Source of the DNA: Sphingomonas yunnanensis
GTDB taxonomy: Bacteria; Pseudomonadota; Alphaproteobacteria; Sphingomonadales; Sphingomonadaceae
Assembly (NCBI RefSeq): GCF_019898765.1
Contig: NZ_JAIOKB010000002.1
Coordinates: 434,001-498,000 of the forward strand
Direction of reading: 5' to 3'
Length of the DNA stretch: 64,000 nucleotides
Shown one piece after another: positions 16,780-26,138 of the stretch. Both the position numbers and the translations under genes were made by a program. The first letter of the stretch is position 1. Each line of letters starts with the position of its first letter. The notes beneath the pieces were generated by a model. That model saw only the letters and a program-made list of their open reading frames with translations, did not search any database and was not told the DNA's origin.

Positions 16780-17520
16780 TCACCGCGCACTCTGCATCGC
16801 GTCGCGCATGCGGCGGACGCTCGCGTCGAGGCCGACGAAGATCGCCTCGCCGACCAGGAAATGCCCGATGTTGAGCTCGCGCAGCTGCGGGATCGCCGCG
16901 ATCGCCGCGACATTGTCGTAGGTCAGCCCGTGACCGGCATGGACCTCGATGCCGTTCTTGGTCGCCAACGCCGCCGCGTCCGCCAGTCGGCGCAGCTCGC
17001 CCGCGCGCGCCTCGCCCTCCAGCTCGGCGTAGCGACCGGTGTGGAGCTCCACCACCGGCGCGCCGAGCCGGAGCGCGGCCTCGATCTGGCGCGGGTCGGG
17101 CTCGATGAACAACGACACGCGCACCCCCGCGTCGCGCAGCGCCGCGACGATCGGCGCCAGCGCCGCGCGCTGCCCCGCGGCGTCCAGCCCGCCCTCGGTG
17201 GTGCGCTCCTCGCGCTTCTCGGGGACGATGCAGGCGGCGTGCGGGCGATGGCGCAGCGCGATCGCGAGCATCTCGGGCGTCGCCGCCATCTCGAGGTTGA
17301 GCGGGATCGACAGCCCCGCCGCGAGCCGCGCGATATCCTCGTCGGTGATATGGCGCCGGTCCTCGCGCAGGTGCGCGGTGATGCCGTCCGCGCCCGCCTC
17401 GGCCGCGAGCAGCGCGGCGCGGACCGGGTCGGGGAAGGCACCGCCGCGCGCGTTGCGCACCGTGGCGACATGGTCGATGTTGACCCCGAGGCGCAGCGGC
17501 GACGACGACGCGGGCGCCAT
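16780..17520 (-). CDS. pdxJ: Pyridoxine 5'-phosphate synthase
   Basis: Condenses 1-deoxyxylulose 5-phosphate with aminoacetone 3-phosphate in vitamin B6 synthesis. 246 aa TIM barrel with [17 protein letters not shown] at the start, [22 protein letters not shown] and [16 protein letters not shown], all family signatures. The ATG at 17520 overlaps the pyrE stop codon as TGATG; a GTG one codon earlier is possible. Confidence 0.96.
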   Translation of the reverse strand: MAPASSSPLRLGVNIDHVATVRNARGGAFPDPVRAALLAAEAGADGITAHLREDRRHITDEDIARLAAGLSIPLNLEMAATPEMLAIALRHRPHAACIVPEKREERTTEGGLDAAGQRAALAPIVAALRDAGVRVSLFIEPDPRQIEAALRLGAPVVELHTGRYAELEGEARAGELRRLADAAALATKNGIEVHAGHGLTYDNVAAIAAIPQLRELNIGHFLVGEAIFVGLDASVRRMRDAMQSAR

Positions 17521-18104
17521 CACGCGGCGGCCCGGCTGCCCGGCTTGATCGCCGGGATCGCCGCCAGCTCGGGCGGCAGCGAGTCGGCCTCATAGGTCGG
17601 CACGTCGAGCCGGATCAGCGGGAAGAAGGGGACGCCGATGTCGGCCTGGCCGTTCGAGCGGTCGACCAGCGCGGCGCCGGCGACGACTCGCCCGCCCGCC
17701 GCGGTGATCGCGGCGATCGCCTCGCGGCTGGAGAGCCCGGTGGTGACGACGTCCTCCATCATCAGCACCTCCTGCCCCGGCGCGAGTCGGAAGCCACGGC
17801 GCAGCTCGAACGTGCCGGTCGGCCGCTCGACGAACATCGCCTCGACGCCGAGCGCGCGCGCCATCTCGTGCCCCGCGATCACCCCGCCCATCGCGGGCGC
17901 GACCACCGCGCTGATCCGCTGCCGCAGCGCGTTCGGGAGGCGCGCGGCCAGCGCCTCGGCCAGCCGCGCGCCGCGGCGCGGATCCATCAGCACGCGCGCG
18001 CACTGGAGATAGCGCGGGCTGCGCAGCCCCGAGGAGAGGATGAAATGTCCCTCGAGCAGCGCGTCGGCGGCGCGGAACTCGGCCAGCACCTCGTCGTCGG
18101 TCAT
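17520..18104 (-). CDS. pyrE: Orotate phosphoribosyltransferase
   Basis: Joins orotate to PRPP in pyrimidine synthesis. 194 aa; [16 protein letters not shown] near the N-terminus and the PRPP loop [14 protein letters not shown] (about residues 110-123) are diagnostic. ATG 18104 is used, with GGAGGAG 12 bases upstream; an upstream GTG would add seven residues. It is the first gene of the operon running down to the AI-2E permease. Confidence 0.95.
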   Translation of the reverse strand: MTDDEVLAEFRAADALLEGHFILSSGLRSPRYLQCARVLMDPRRGARLAEALAARLPNALRQRISAVVAPAMGGVIAGHEMARALGVEAMFVERPTGTFELRRGFRLAPGQEVLMMEDVVTTGLSSREAIAAITAAGGRVVAGAALVDRSNGQADIGVPFFPLIRLDVPTYEADSLPPELAAIPAIKPGSRAAA

Positions 18105-18204
18105 CGTCGCGTCACGCTCCTCCACGGCTCCCGCGCGGCATAGGAGGGCGCGCGGCCGGGCGCAACGCGCCGTACCCGCGAAAACCGCCGCGACGAGCAG
18201 CCCC

Positions 18205-18232
18205 TTGAGACAAGGGGTCGGTCTGCTATACG
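18205..18232 (+). promoter_or_regulatory. Candidate coxB promoter with a palindrome over the -35
   Basis: TTGAGA (18205-18210), a 16-base spacer, then TATACG (18227-18232) preceded by TGC, an extended -10. The -35 lies inside a perfect inverted repeat, CCCCTTG-AGA-CAAGGGG (18201-18217), which could be an operator or an RNA hairpin. Transcription would begin near 18239, leaving a leader of about 60 bases. Confidence 0.55.
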
Positions 18233-18300
18233 CCTAAGCAGGAGGGGCAGGTTTGCCCGGCCCGCTGACGCGTGCGCCAGAGAGGGGTTTAGAACACAAT

Positions 18301-19539
18301 ATGCTGACAACCGGGTTCAAGGCAGGTTTCGGGGCAGGTCGCCGGGGCGCGCTGACAGGATTGATGCTCGCGGCCGGGCTCGCGCTGGCGGGCGTCGCCG
18401 GCGGGGCTTCCGCGCAGGCCGCGGCGCCGAGCGCCGGCCCCGCGACGAGCGCCACCGCCGCCCCGAGCGGGCTGCGCCCCGCCGACGCCAACCAGGGCCA
18501 GGCCGGCGGCACCGTGCAGAAGGCCGACGCCGCGCCCGCCGCGCCCGCGCTGGCGATGGACGGCGCGCCCGCGATGGACGCGCGCACGGTCAGCACGATC
18601 CCCAAGATCGGCCAGCCGGTCGACGGCGTGATCCACATCCAGCCACAGGTCACCAAGAATGGCCTGCGCGCGCACTGGTTTCACGATCGCATCCTGTTCC
18701 CGCTGATCACGATCATCTCGCTGTTCGTGCTGGCGCTGCTGGTGTTCGTGGTGATTCGCTTTCGCGCCAGCCGCAATCCGACCCCGTCGAAGACCAGCCA
18801 CAACACGGTCATCGAGGTGGTGTGGACGCTGGCACCGGTGCTGATCCTGGTCGCCATCGCGGTGCCCTCGATCGGGCTGCTCCAGGCGCAGTTCCGCCCC
18901 GCCCCGGCGGGCGCGGTGACGCTCAAGGCGATCGGCAACCAGTGGTTCTGGAGCTACCAATATCCCGACCACGGCGGGATCGAGATCACCGCCAACATGC
19001 TCAAGGAAGGCAGCCAGGTCGCCGCGGGCGAGCGCGCGCGCAGCGACGCCGACGGGCCGCGGCTGCTCGCCACCGATAACCGCGTCGTGCTGCCGGTCGG
19101 CGTGCCGATCCGGTTGATCACCACCGCCAACGACGTGATCCACAGCTGGGCGGTTCCCGCCTTCTGGATCAAGCTGGACGCGATCCCGGGCCGCCTCAAC
19201 GAGACCAGCTTCACCATCGACAAGCCCGGCCTCTACTTCGGCCAGTGCTCGGAGCTGTGCGGCGCTCGTCACGCCTTCATGCCGATCGCGGTAGAGGCAG
19301 TGCCGCCGGCGCAGTTCGCCGCCTGGGTGCGCGCCAAGGGCGGCTCGATGCCGGCCGCGGGCAAACCCTCCGACAAGGTGATCCCGCAGCCCGGCGCCGA
19401 CGGCTCGGCCGCGGTGATGGACGAGGCGGCGATGAGCAACGCGCTGACCGGTCCGACCGAGAACGGCACCGACACTCCCACCCCTTCCCCGCAGGGCGCG
19501 ACCGGCAACCCCGGTGGCGTCGGCGAAGCCGGACGCTAA
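18301..19539 (+). CDS. coxB: Cytochrome c oxidase subunit II
   Basis: Takes electrons from cytochrome c through the binuclear CuA centre. 412 aa, longer than typical (about 300) because of an Ala/Pro-rich insert after the signal peptide (about 38-90) and a Ser/Thr/Gly-rich tail after residue 345. Two TM helices (about 124-145 and 168-190) are followed by a cupredoxin domain with [11 protein letters not shown] and the CuA site Cys316-SEL-Cys320-GAR-His324-AF-Met327. Start ATG 18301 is chosen, with GAGGGG 12 bases upstream. A TTG at 18253 with a well-placed GGAGGGG would add 16 residues but lies very near the predicted transcript start. Confidence 0.95.
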   Translation: MLTTGFKAGFGAGRRGALTGLMLAAGLALAGVAGGASAQAAAPSAGPATSATAAPSGLRPADANQGQAGGTVQKADAAPAAPALAMDGAPAMDARTVSTIPKIGQPVDGVIHIQPQVTKNGLRAHWFHDRILFPLITIISLFVLALLVFVVIRFRASRNPTPSKTSHNTVIEVVWTLAPVLILVAIAVPSIGLLQAQFRPAPAGAVTLKAIGNQWFWSYQYPDHGGIEITANMLKEGSQVAAGERARSDADGPRLLATDNRVVLPVGVPIRLITTANDVIHSWAVPAFWIKLDAIPGRLNETSFTIDKPGLYFGQCSELCGARHAFMPIAVEAVPPAQFAAWVRAKGGSMPAAGKPSDKVIPQPGADGSAAVMDEAAMSNALTGPTENGTDTPTPSPQGATGNPGGVGEAGR

Positions 19540-19543
19540 GACG

Positions 19544-21211
19544 ATGACCGACACCGCGCTCCACCCGTCCGCCTTCCAGGCGCACGATCACGGCCACCAT
19601 GACGCGCACGCCGACCACAAGCCCGGCTTCTTCGCGCGCTGGTTCATGTCCACCAACCACAAGGACATCGGCACGCTCTACCTGATCTTCGCGATCTGCG
19701 CGGGGATCATCGGCGGCGCGATCTCGGGGCTGATGCGCGCCGAGCTGATGCACCCGGGGATCCAGTATCTGCCCAAATGGGTGGCGATGCTCCACGGCGG
19801 CACCGAGCAGAGCTTCGACCAGGCGCTCCACCTGTGGAACGTGCTGGTCACCGCGCACGGCCTCATCATGGTGTTCTTCATGGTGATGCCGGCGATGATC
19901 GGCGGCTTCGGCAATTGGTTCGTGCCGATCATGATCGGCGCGCCCGACATGGCGTTCCCGCGGATGAACAACATCAGCTTCTGGCTGCTTGTCCCCGCCT
20001 TCACGCTGCTGCTGGCCTCGCCGTTCTTCGGCGGCGCGGGCACCGGCTGGACCGTCTACGCGCCGCTCTCCACCTATGGCGAGCCGGGGCCGTCGGTCGA
20101 CATGGCGATCCTGTCGCTCCACCTCGCGGGCGTCAGCTCGATCCTCGGCGCGATCAACTTCATCACCACGATCTTCAACATGCGCGCGCCGGGCATGACG
20201 CTGCACAAGATGCCGCTGTTCGCCTGGTCGGTGCTGGTCACCGCCTTCCTGCTGCTGCTGGCGCTGCCGGTGCTCGCCGCGGCGATCACGATGCTGCTGA
20301 CCGATCGCAACTTCGGCACCACCTTCTACGACCCCGCGGGCGGCGGCGACCCGGTGCTGTACCAGCATCTGTTCTGGTTCTTCGGCCACCCCGAAGTGTA
20401 CATCATGATCCTGCCGGGCTTCGGCATCATCAGCCACATCGTCGCGACCTTCAGCCGCAAGCCCGTGTTCGGCTATCTCGGCATGGCCTATGCCATGGTC
20501 GCGATCGGCGTGGTCGGCTTCGTGGTGTGGGCGCACCACATGTTCACCACGGGCATGAGCGTCAACGTGAAGATGTACTTCACTGCGGCGACGATGGTGA
20601 TCGCGGTGCCGACCGGCATCAAGATCTTCTCCTGGATCGCGACGATGTGGGGCGGCTCGCTGCGCTTCCCCACGCCGATGGTCTGGGCGATCGGCTTCAT
20701 CTTCATGTTCACCGTCGGCGGCGTGACCGGCGTGGTGCTCGCCAACGGCGGCGTCGACGATTACATGCAGGACACCTATTACGTGGTGGCACACTTCCAC
20801 TACGTGCTGAGCCTCGGCGCGGTGTTCTCGCTGTTCGCCGGCTTCTATTACTGGTTCCCGAAGATGACCGGGCGGATGTACTCGGAGCTGCTCGGCCAGC
20901 TGCACTTCTGGGTCTTCTTCGTCGGCGTGAACGTGATGTTCTTCCCGATGCACTTCCTCGGTCTGCAGGGCATGCCGCGGCGCTACCCGGACTATCCCGA
21001 CGCCTTCGCGCATTGGAACCAGGTCGCGACGGTCGGCTACATGATCATGGCGTCGGGGATGGTGATCTTCTTCGTCAACGTCGTGTGGTCGATGCTGGCG
21101 GGTAAGAAGGCGCCCGACAATCCCTGGGGCGCGGGTGCGACCACGCTGGAGTGGACGCTGTCGAGCCCCCCGCCCTTCCACCAGTTCGAGACGCTGCCCA
21201 AGATCGACTGA
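19544..21211 (+). CDS. coxA: Cytochrome c oxidase subunit I (aa3 type)
   Basis: Catalytic subunit that reduces oxygen and pumps protons. 555 aa, twelve TM helices, with an unusual His-rich N-terminus ([12 protein letters not shown], about residues 14-25). Visible ligands: [17 protein letters not shown] (heme a), the [16 protein letters not shown] block (CuB His282, cross-linked Tyr286), AHHMF (CuB) and [14 protein letters not shown] (heme a3/a). The Asn-Asp elements expected for a D-channel are present. ATG is 4 bases after the coxB stop codon. No ctaB, ctaG or coxC follows. Confidence 0.97.
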   Translation: MTDTALHPSAFQAHDHGHHDAHADHKPGFFARWFMSTNHKDIGTLYLIFAICAGIIGGAISGLMRAELMHPGIQYLPKWVAMLHGGTEQSFDQALHLWNVLVTAHGLIMVFFMVMPAMIGGFGNWFVPIMIGAPDMAFPRMNNISFWLLVPAFTLLLASPFFGGAGTGWTVYAPLSTYGEPGPSVDMAILSLHLAGVSSILGAINFITTIFNMRAPGMTLHKMPLFAWSVLVTAFLLLLALPVLAAAITMLLTDRNFGTTFYDPAGGGDPVLYQHLFWFFGHPEVYIMILPGFGIISHIVATFSRKPVFGYLGMAYAMVAIGVVGFVVWAHHMFTTGMSVNVKMYFTAATMVIAVPTGIKIFSWIATMWGGSLRFPTPMVWAIGFIFMFTVGGVTGVVLANGGVDDYMQDTYYVVAHFHYVLSLGAVFSLFAGFYYWFPKMTGRMYSELLGQLHFWVFFVGVNVMFFPMHFLGLQGMPRRYPDYPDAFAHWNQVATVGYMIMASGMVIFFVNVVWSMLAGKKAPDNPWGAGATTLEWTLSSPPPFHQFETLPKID

Positions 21212-21411
21212 ACGGGCGCCCGCTCGTGAGACCATGGCCGGCGCCGCGTCCACCGATGCGGCGCCGGTTGGCGTTCGGGACGCTGAGGAGCGGGCGTGAG
21301 GACCTCCCTTCCCCCCTTCCTTCGCGGGGATGACGGTCAGGGGAGTGAGGGCGGGCAAGTCGCCCCCACCCCTAGCGATTCCGTAACCCCTCCCTCGCTA
21401 CACCCGCCGCG

Positions 21412-21780
21412 ATGGAACTCGCGCGCGCCTACAAGCAGCTGATCGACCAGATCATCGCGATCGCCGGGCCGGCGCCGCTGCTTCACGTCCACGCCGGACT
21501 CGCCATCTACCTCTTCGCCCGCCTCCTCCTGCGCGAGCGGCGCGGCTCGCTCGCGGCGCTCCATGTCGTGTTCGCGGCCGAGATGCTCAACGAGGCGCTC
21601 GACTGGCTCGCCGCCTCGCCGAGCTGGACGCTGCGCGACACGCTCGGCGACATCACGCTGACGATGCTCTGGCCCGTCGCCATCGCCGCGGTGGCGCACT
21701 ACCGCCGCCGACGCTGGCGCCGCACGACCGCGCGCCGGGTCCGCTCCGCTGTACCAGCCGCCCCATATCCAAGCAGTTGA
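21412..21780 (+). CDS. Small membrane protein, unknown function (122 aa)
   Basis: Starts MELARAYKQLIDQIIAIAG and has two to three hydrophobic helices (about 22-40 LLHVHAGLAIYLFARLLL, 46-62 and 78-95), ending in an Arg-rich tail (HYRRRRWRRTTARR). The HVHAGL and NEALDWL motifs recall VanZ-like or inner-membrane hypothetical proteins, but no firm family match is claimed. No clear ribosome binding site precedes the ATG, and it stands alone between coxA and ugd. Its composition matches the neighbours. Confidence 0.55.
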   Translation: MELARAYKQLIDQIIAIAGPAPLLHVHAGLAIYLFARLLLRERRGSLAALHVVFAAEMLNEALDWLAASPSWTLRDTLGDITLTMLWPVAIAAVAHYRRRRWRRTTARRVRSAVPAAPYPSS

Positions 21781-21887
21781 ATGCTGCACTGCACCGCTTG
21801 CGGCTTGCCAGACCGCGAACGTAACGGGTAGCGCTCGGGGCGAGGGGCCGATCGCGTCCCATCGTCAACCAACGAGGAGCGACCACC

Positions 21888-23189
21888 TTGCGCATCACCA
21901 TGATCGGCTCGGGCTATGTCGGGCTGGTATCGGGTACCTGCTTCGCCGATTTCGGCCACGACGTGGTCTGCGTCGACAAGGACCAGGGCAAGATCGAGCG
22001 GCTGCTCGCCGGCAAGATGCCGATCTACGAGCCCGGTCTCGAGGATCTCGTCGCGCGCAACGTCCAGGCCGGGCGCCTGCGCTTCACCACCGACCTCAAG
22101 GAGGGCGTGAAGGACGCCGACGCGGTCTTCATCGCGGTCGGCACGCCCTCGCGCCGCGGTGACGGCCACGCCGATTTGTCCTACGTCTACGCCGCCGCCA
22201 AGGAGATCGGCGAGGCGATCTCGGGCTATACCGTGATCGTCACCAAGTCGACCGTGCCCGTCGGAACCGGCGACGAGGTCGAGCGGATCATCGGCGCGGC
22301 CGCTCCCGACGCCGACTTCGGCGTGGTCTCCAACCCGGAATTTCTGCGCGAGGGCGCCGCGATCGACGACTTCAAGCGGCCCGATCGCATCGTCATCGGT
22401 TCGGAGGACGAGCGCGCTACCGACGTGATGCGCCAGGTGTACCGCCCGCTGTACCTCAACGCCGCGCCCATCCTCGTGACGCGCCGTCGCACCGCCGAGC
22501 TGATCAAATATGCCGGCAACGCCTTCCTCGCGACCAAGATCACGTTCATCAACGAGATCGCCGATCTGTGCGAGAAGGTCGGCGCCGACGTGAAGGACGT
22601 CAGCCGCGGCATCGGCCTGGACAATCGCATCGGGTCCAAGTTCCTCCACGCCGGTCCCGGCTACGGCGGCTCGTGCTTCCCCAAGGACACGCTGGCGCTG
22701 CTCAAGACCAGCCAGGACTATGACGCGCCGCAGCGCATCGTCGAGGCGGTGGTCGCCGTCAACGACAACCGCAAGCGCGCCATGGGTCGCAAGATCGTCC
22801 ACGCGATGGGCGACGACGTGCGCGGCAAGACCGTCGCGGTGCTGGGCCTCACCTTCAAGCCCAACACCGACGACATGCGCGACTCGCCCGCGATCGCGGT
22901 GATCCAGACGCTGCAGGACGCCGGCGCGACGGTGAAGGCCTATGACCCGGAGGGCATGGAGCAGGCCGAGAAGCTGCTCGGCGACGTGATCTATTGCAAG
23001 GGCCCGTACGAGGCGATCGAGGGTGCCGACGCGCTCGCGATCGTGACCGAGTGGGACCAGTTCCGCGCGCTCGACTTCGATCGCGTCAAGTCGCTGCTCA
23101 AGGCGCCGGTGCTGATCGACCTGCGCAACATCTACACGCCCGACGAGCTCGCCGCGGCGGGCTTCCAGTATACCAGCATCGGTCGCTGA
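21888..23189 (+). CDS. ugd: UDP-glucose 6-dehydrogenase
   Basis: Oxidises UDP-glucose to UDP-glucuronate for exopolysaccharide or lipid (for example glucuronosyl ceramide) synthesis. 433 aa: N-terminal Rossmann MIGSGYVGLVSGTCFADFGH, EFLREGAAIDDF and KYAGNAFLATKITFINE in the middle, catalytic Cys263 in GYGGSCFPKD, and a second nucleotide-binding domain with LTFKPNTDDMRDSPA. The start is TTG 21888, eight bases after GAGGAG; the next Met (codon 5) would remove the first beta strand. It is not adjacent to glycosyltransferases. Confidence 0.96.
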   Translation: MRITMIGSGYVGLVSGTCFADFGHDVVCVDKDQGKIERLLAGKMPIYEPGLEDLVARNVQAGRLRFTTDLKEGVKDADAVFIAVGTPSRRGDGHADLSYVYAAAKEIGEAISGYTVIVTKSTVPVGTGDEVERIIGAAAPDADFGVVSNPEFLREGAAIDDFKRPDRIVIGSEDERATDVMRQVYRPLYLNAAPILVTRRRTAELIKYAGNAFLATKITFINEIADLCEKVGADVKDVSRGIGLDNRIGSKFLHAGPGYGGSCFPKDTLALLKTSQDYDAPQRIVEAVVAVNDNRKRAMGRKIVHAMGDDVRGKTVAVLGLTFKPNTDDMRDSPAIAVIQTLQDAGATVKAYDPEGMEQAEKLLGDVIYCKGPYEAIEGADALAIVTEWDQFRALDFDRVKSLLKAPVLIDLRNIYTPDELAAAGFQYTSIGR

Positions 23190-23195
23190 GCCCGA

Positions 23196-23236
23196 GCGGC
23201 GCCGCTTCTCCCCTGCTGCGGGAGGATCGGCGCCGC
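23196..23236 (+). terminator. Possible terminator hairpin after ugd
   Basis: A perfect 9-bp inverted repeat, GCGGCGCCG and CGGCGCCGC, is separated by 23 bases and begins 7 bases after the ugd stop. The arms are themselves palindromic. There is no T-run, so termination is uncertain. Confidence 0.35.
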
Positions 23237-23280
23237 GCTCCGCGCTTGGCAGCGGCACGCGGGTCTGCTGTCTGGGCGGC

Positions 23281-24159
23281 ATGACCCGCCTCCTTCCCCG
23301 TGCGCTCGCCGTCGCGCTGCTGCTCGCCGCCGCGCTGCCCCAGGCCGCCGCGGCGCGCACCGTGCTCTTCATCGGCAACAGCTTCACCTTCGGCGCCAAC
23401 TCGCCGGTACAGCGCTACCGTCCCGATCGCGTCACCGATCTCAACGGCGAGGGCATCGGCGGCGTGCCCGCGCTGTTCAAGACCTTCGCCGACGAGGCCG
23501 GGCTCGACTGGCAGGTCAGCCTCGAGACCTCGCCGGGCAAGGAGCTCGCCTGGCACTTCGAGAACCGGCGCAGGCTGATCGATCGGCCGTGGGACGCGGT
23601 GGTGCTGCAGGGATACAGCACGCTGGACCCGGCGCGCCCCGGCGACCCGACGCGCCACGTCGCCGCCGCGCGCGACCTCGCCGCTCTGTTCCGCGCGCGC
23701 AACCCCGCGGTGATCGTCGATCTCGTCGCCACCTGGTCGCGCGCCGACCTCACCTATCGACCGGGCGCGCGCTGGTCGGGGCAGCCGATCGTCGCGATGG
23801 CGGACGAGCTCGCCGCCGCGACCGACCGCGCCGTCGCGGAGGGCGGCGGCCTCACTGCCGCGGTGGCGGTGGGCAGCGCGTGGAACCGCGCGATCCGCGA
23901 CGGGCTCGCCGATCCCGACCCCTATGACGGGGTCGCCTTCGGCCAGATCAGCCTGTGGAGCTGGGACCAGTATCACGCCAGCGCCGAGGGCTATTATCTC
24001 GAGGCGCTGATGACCTTCGGTACGCTGACCGGCATCGACCCGCACCGGCTCGACGGGCGCGAGCGCGCCGCCGACGACCTCGGACTGAACCCGCGCGTCG
24101 CCACGCGGCTGCGCGCCATCGCCAGCGACGAGCTGCGCGCGCGCGGCCGCCTGGGGTGA
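23281..24159 (+). CDS. Exported SGNH/GDSL-like hydrolase
   Basis: 292 aa with a signal peptide (cleavage near AAARTV, about residue 25). Block I of SGNH hydrolases is seen right after it as VLFIGNSFTFG, with Ser as candidate nucleophile. The C-terminal block DQYHASAEGYYLEALM has Asp and His in the DxxH arrangement of the catalytic triad. The WDAVVLQGYS segment fits block II/III. Probably a periplasmic esterase or carbohydrate deacetylase. The nearby ugd is on the same strand 91 bases upstream, but the intervening hairpin argues against a common transcript. Confidence 0.75.
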   Translation: MTRLLPRALAVALLLAAALPQAAAARTVLFIGNSFTFGANSPVQRYRPDRVTDLNGEGIGGVPALFKTFADEAGLDWQVSLETSPGKELAWHFENRRRLIDRPWDAVVLQGYSTLDPARPGDPTRHVAAARDLAALFRARNPAVIVDLVATWSRADLTYRPGARWSGQPIVAMADELAAATDRAVAEGGGLTAAVAVGSAWNRAIRDGLADPDPYDGVAFGQISLWSWDQYHASAEGYYLEALMTFGTLTGIDPHRLDGRERAADDLGLNPRVATRLRAIASDELRARGRLG

Positions 24160-24254
24160 GGGCGTCGCGGTGGCGGGTGGCGGGTGGCCTAAGTTAGATG
24201 GAACGGACCGGCAGCTCTACCGCTTGATCTTGCACGCTGACGCTGATCCAGAAC

Positions 24255-24348
24255 CGTCATCCCCTTGCACGCGGGGATCCAGACGCGCGAACCTTCGAAG
24301 GAGCCGCGACGGCAGCGTGTATGGATCCCCGCCCGCGCGGGGATGACG
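24255..24348. repeat. REP-like hairpin doublet (94 bp)
   Basis: Arms 24255-24281 (CGTCATCCCC...GGGGATCCA) and 24322-24348 (TGGATCCCC...GGGGATGACG) are inverted with a few mismatches. Each arm is itself a small hairpin. The same design and near-identical length recur at 52987-53080 and 55543-55638. Confidence 0.75.
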
Positions 24349-24444
24349 AACAATGGGGTACGACGAACGCTCGCGGACGACGAACAATTGCGGGTGACGG
24401 TGTTGGGGGGCGACGAACAATCGCGGATGACGAACAATCGCGGA
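24342..24444. repeat. Degenerate 16-18 bp tandem repeat
   Basis: About six head-to-tail units resembling TGACGAACAATCGCGGA. The best-preserved pair is at 24411-24427 and 24428-24444, and older copies at 24342, 24359 and 24377 carry substitutions. It appears to have grown from the edge of the hairpin doublet (its GGATGACGAACAAT end). No gene is seen in the 350-base gap that contains it. Confidence 0.7.
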
Positions 24445-24511
24445 CGACGTCGCGGCGACGGCCACCCTCATCGGGGACCTTCGCACGCGCCGAGACCCTA
24501 CACCGCCGCCC

Positions 24512-26017
24512 CTAGACCGGCGCCTCGACCTCGAACCGCGCGCCCTCCGGCGGATAGGCCACCGCCACCGGCCCGCTGACATGCGGTGCGAGCACCCGCT
24601 CGATCATGCGCGAGCCGAAGCCGGTGCGCGTCGGCGGGGTCACCGCGGGGCCGCCCTGCTCCACCCAGGAGAAGCGGAAGCGGCGCGCGCCGTCGTCGCC
24701 CGACAGAGTCCAGCGGATCGTCACCCGCCCCTCGGGCACCGAGAGGGCGCCGTACTTGATCGCGTTGGTGGCGAGCTCGTGCAGCGCCATCGACAGCGCC
24801 AGCGTGATCTCGGGGCTGAGCCGGATCGCAGGTCCGGCCGCGTCGAAGCGGCGGCCCTCGCGATCGGCGAAGGGCGCGAGCACGCGCTCCACGATGTCGC
24901 CGATCGCGGCGCCTTCCACCTCGTCGCGCACCAGCAGCTCGTGCGCGGCGCCCAGGCTGGCGATCCGCCCCGCCACCGCACCGCGCGCCGCTGGCAGCGA
25001 GGGCGCGTCGCGCAGCGTCTGGCTCACCACCGCGCCGACCGTGGCGAGGATGTTCTTCACGCGGTGCGTCAGCTCGCGCGCGAGCACCGCGCGATGCTCC
25101 TCGGCGAACTTGCGGTCGGAGACATTGGTGGTGAAGCCCACCATCGCCAGCGGCGTGCCGTCGGCGCGATACTGCATCTCGGCGTGCACCGCGATCCAGC
25201 GCTGCTCGCCCGCCGGGGTGAGCACGCGATACTCGATGTCGTAGGCGGCGCCGCGCTCGAGCGTGGAGGTCAGCGCGGCCACCACGCGGTCGCGATCGAT
25301 CGGGTGGACGGCGGCGATCAGCTCGTCGAGCGTGACATCCTCGTCCGGCCCGCGACCGAAATTGGCCTTGCAGCTCGCCGAGGAGGTGATCGCGCCGGTC
25401 GCCGGATCGAGCGAGAAGGTGCCGAGCCCGCCCGCGCGCAGCGCCAGTTCCAGCCGCTCCTCGCGCTCCGCCAGCGCGGCGTCGCGCTCGGCGACCTCGG
25501 CGGCGAGCTGCTCGCGGTCCCGCTGCAACCGCGCGAGCCGGTGGCGCTCGAGCGTGACGTCGAGCTGCGACGAGACGAAGTAGCGCAGCGACCCGCGCGC
25601 GTCGTGCACCGGCGCGACCGTCAGCCGGTTCCAGAAGGGCGCGCCGTCGCGGCGGTGGTTGAGCAGGTCGACCTCGATCCGCTCGCGCCGCGCGATCGCC
25701 TCGCGCAGGCGCGTCACCTCGGCAGGGTCGGTCAGCGGCCCCTGCATGAAGCGGCAGTTGCGCCCGACCAGCTCGGCCGCGGTGAAGCCGGTCAGCGCCT
25801 CGAACGCACGGTTGACGTAGAGCAACGGGTTGTCGGGCAGCGTCGGGTCGCTGATCGCCATCGGGGTGATCGACTCGTCGAACGCCGCGACCCAGGGATC
25901 GCCCTGCGCCAGGCGCGCGGCGAAAGCGGCCACCGCCGCGCGGACCGCGGCGTCTGGCTCGCGCGGGAGCAGCGGTGGGGAGGCGCGGGAGGGATCGTCC
26001 AAGATGCTGGCTAGCAT
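24512..26017 (-). CDS. LOV-PAS HWE-family sensor histidine kinase (blue-light receptor)
   Basis: 501 aa, soluble. Residues about 45-155 form a LOV domain: NPLLYVNRAFEALTG, then GRNCRFMQG with the photo-adduct Cys88, LNHRRDGAPFWNRL, and YFVSSQLDVT. A coiled coil (about 157-190) leads to a second PAS/PAC domain (about 190-310). The kinase core is HWE type: phosphoacceptor LARELTHRVKNILATV, HELATNAIKYGALS and the W-x-E of SWVEQGG. Such kinases sense blue light through flavin and autophosphorylate, in relatives acting in the general stress response. No response regulator or anti-sigma partner is adjacent. Start ATG 26017 has GAAGGA upstream. Confidence 0.93.
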   Translation of the reverse strand: MLASILDDPSRASPPLLPREPDAAVRAAVAAFAARLAQGDPWVAAFDESITPMAISDPTLPDNPLLYVNRAFEALTGFTAAELVGRNCRFMQGPLTDPAEVTRLREAIARRERIEVDLLNHRRDGAPFWNRLTVAPVHDARGSLRYFVSSQLDVTLERHRLARLQRDREQLAAEVAERDAALAEREERLELALRAGGLGTFSLDPATGAITSSASCKANFGRGPDEDVTLDELIAAVHPIDRDRVVAALTSTLERGAAYDIEYRVLTPAGEQRWIAVHAEMQYRADGTPLAMVGFTTNVSDRKFAEEHRAVLARELTHRVKNILATVGAVVSQTLRDAPSLPAARGAVAGRIASLGAAHELLVRDEVEGAAIGDIVERVLAPFADREGRRFDAAGPAIRLSPEITLALSMALHELATNAIKYGALSVPEGRVTIRWTLSGDDGARRFRFSWVEQGGPAVTPPTRTGFGSRMIERVLAPHVSGPVAVAYPPEGARFEVEAPV

Positions 26018-26138
26018 AGATTAGTCCTTCCGCTACGGCAACTCGCCGCAGGCTGCCGCGCGGCAGCGCGATGCCGCCTAGGCGAGCGCCGGCGGCGCCA
26101 CTAAGGTCCCCCGCGATACGGGACGAGAGGGAGGATCT

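Noticed and set aside
18253..18300. TTG 18253 as start of coxB
   Set aside because: It has a well-spaced GGAGGGG, but that site would be at the extreme 5' end of the predicted transcript and the added 16 residues precede a normal signal peptide; kept only as an alternative.
19277..21358. Long minus-strand open frame opposite coxA
   Set aside because: Rich in His, Arg, Asp and Glu repeats as expected for the complement of a hydrophobic membrane protein; no motif.
24342..24444. Possible CRISPR array
   Set aside because: Units are 16-18 bases directly abutting, degenerate and without unique spacers; no cas genes are in the window.
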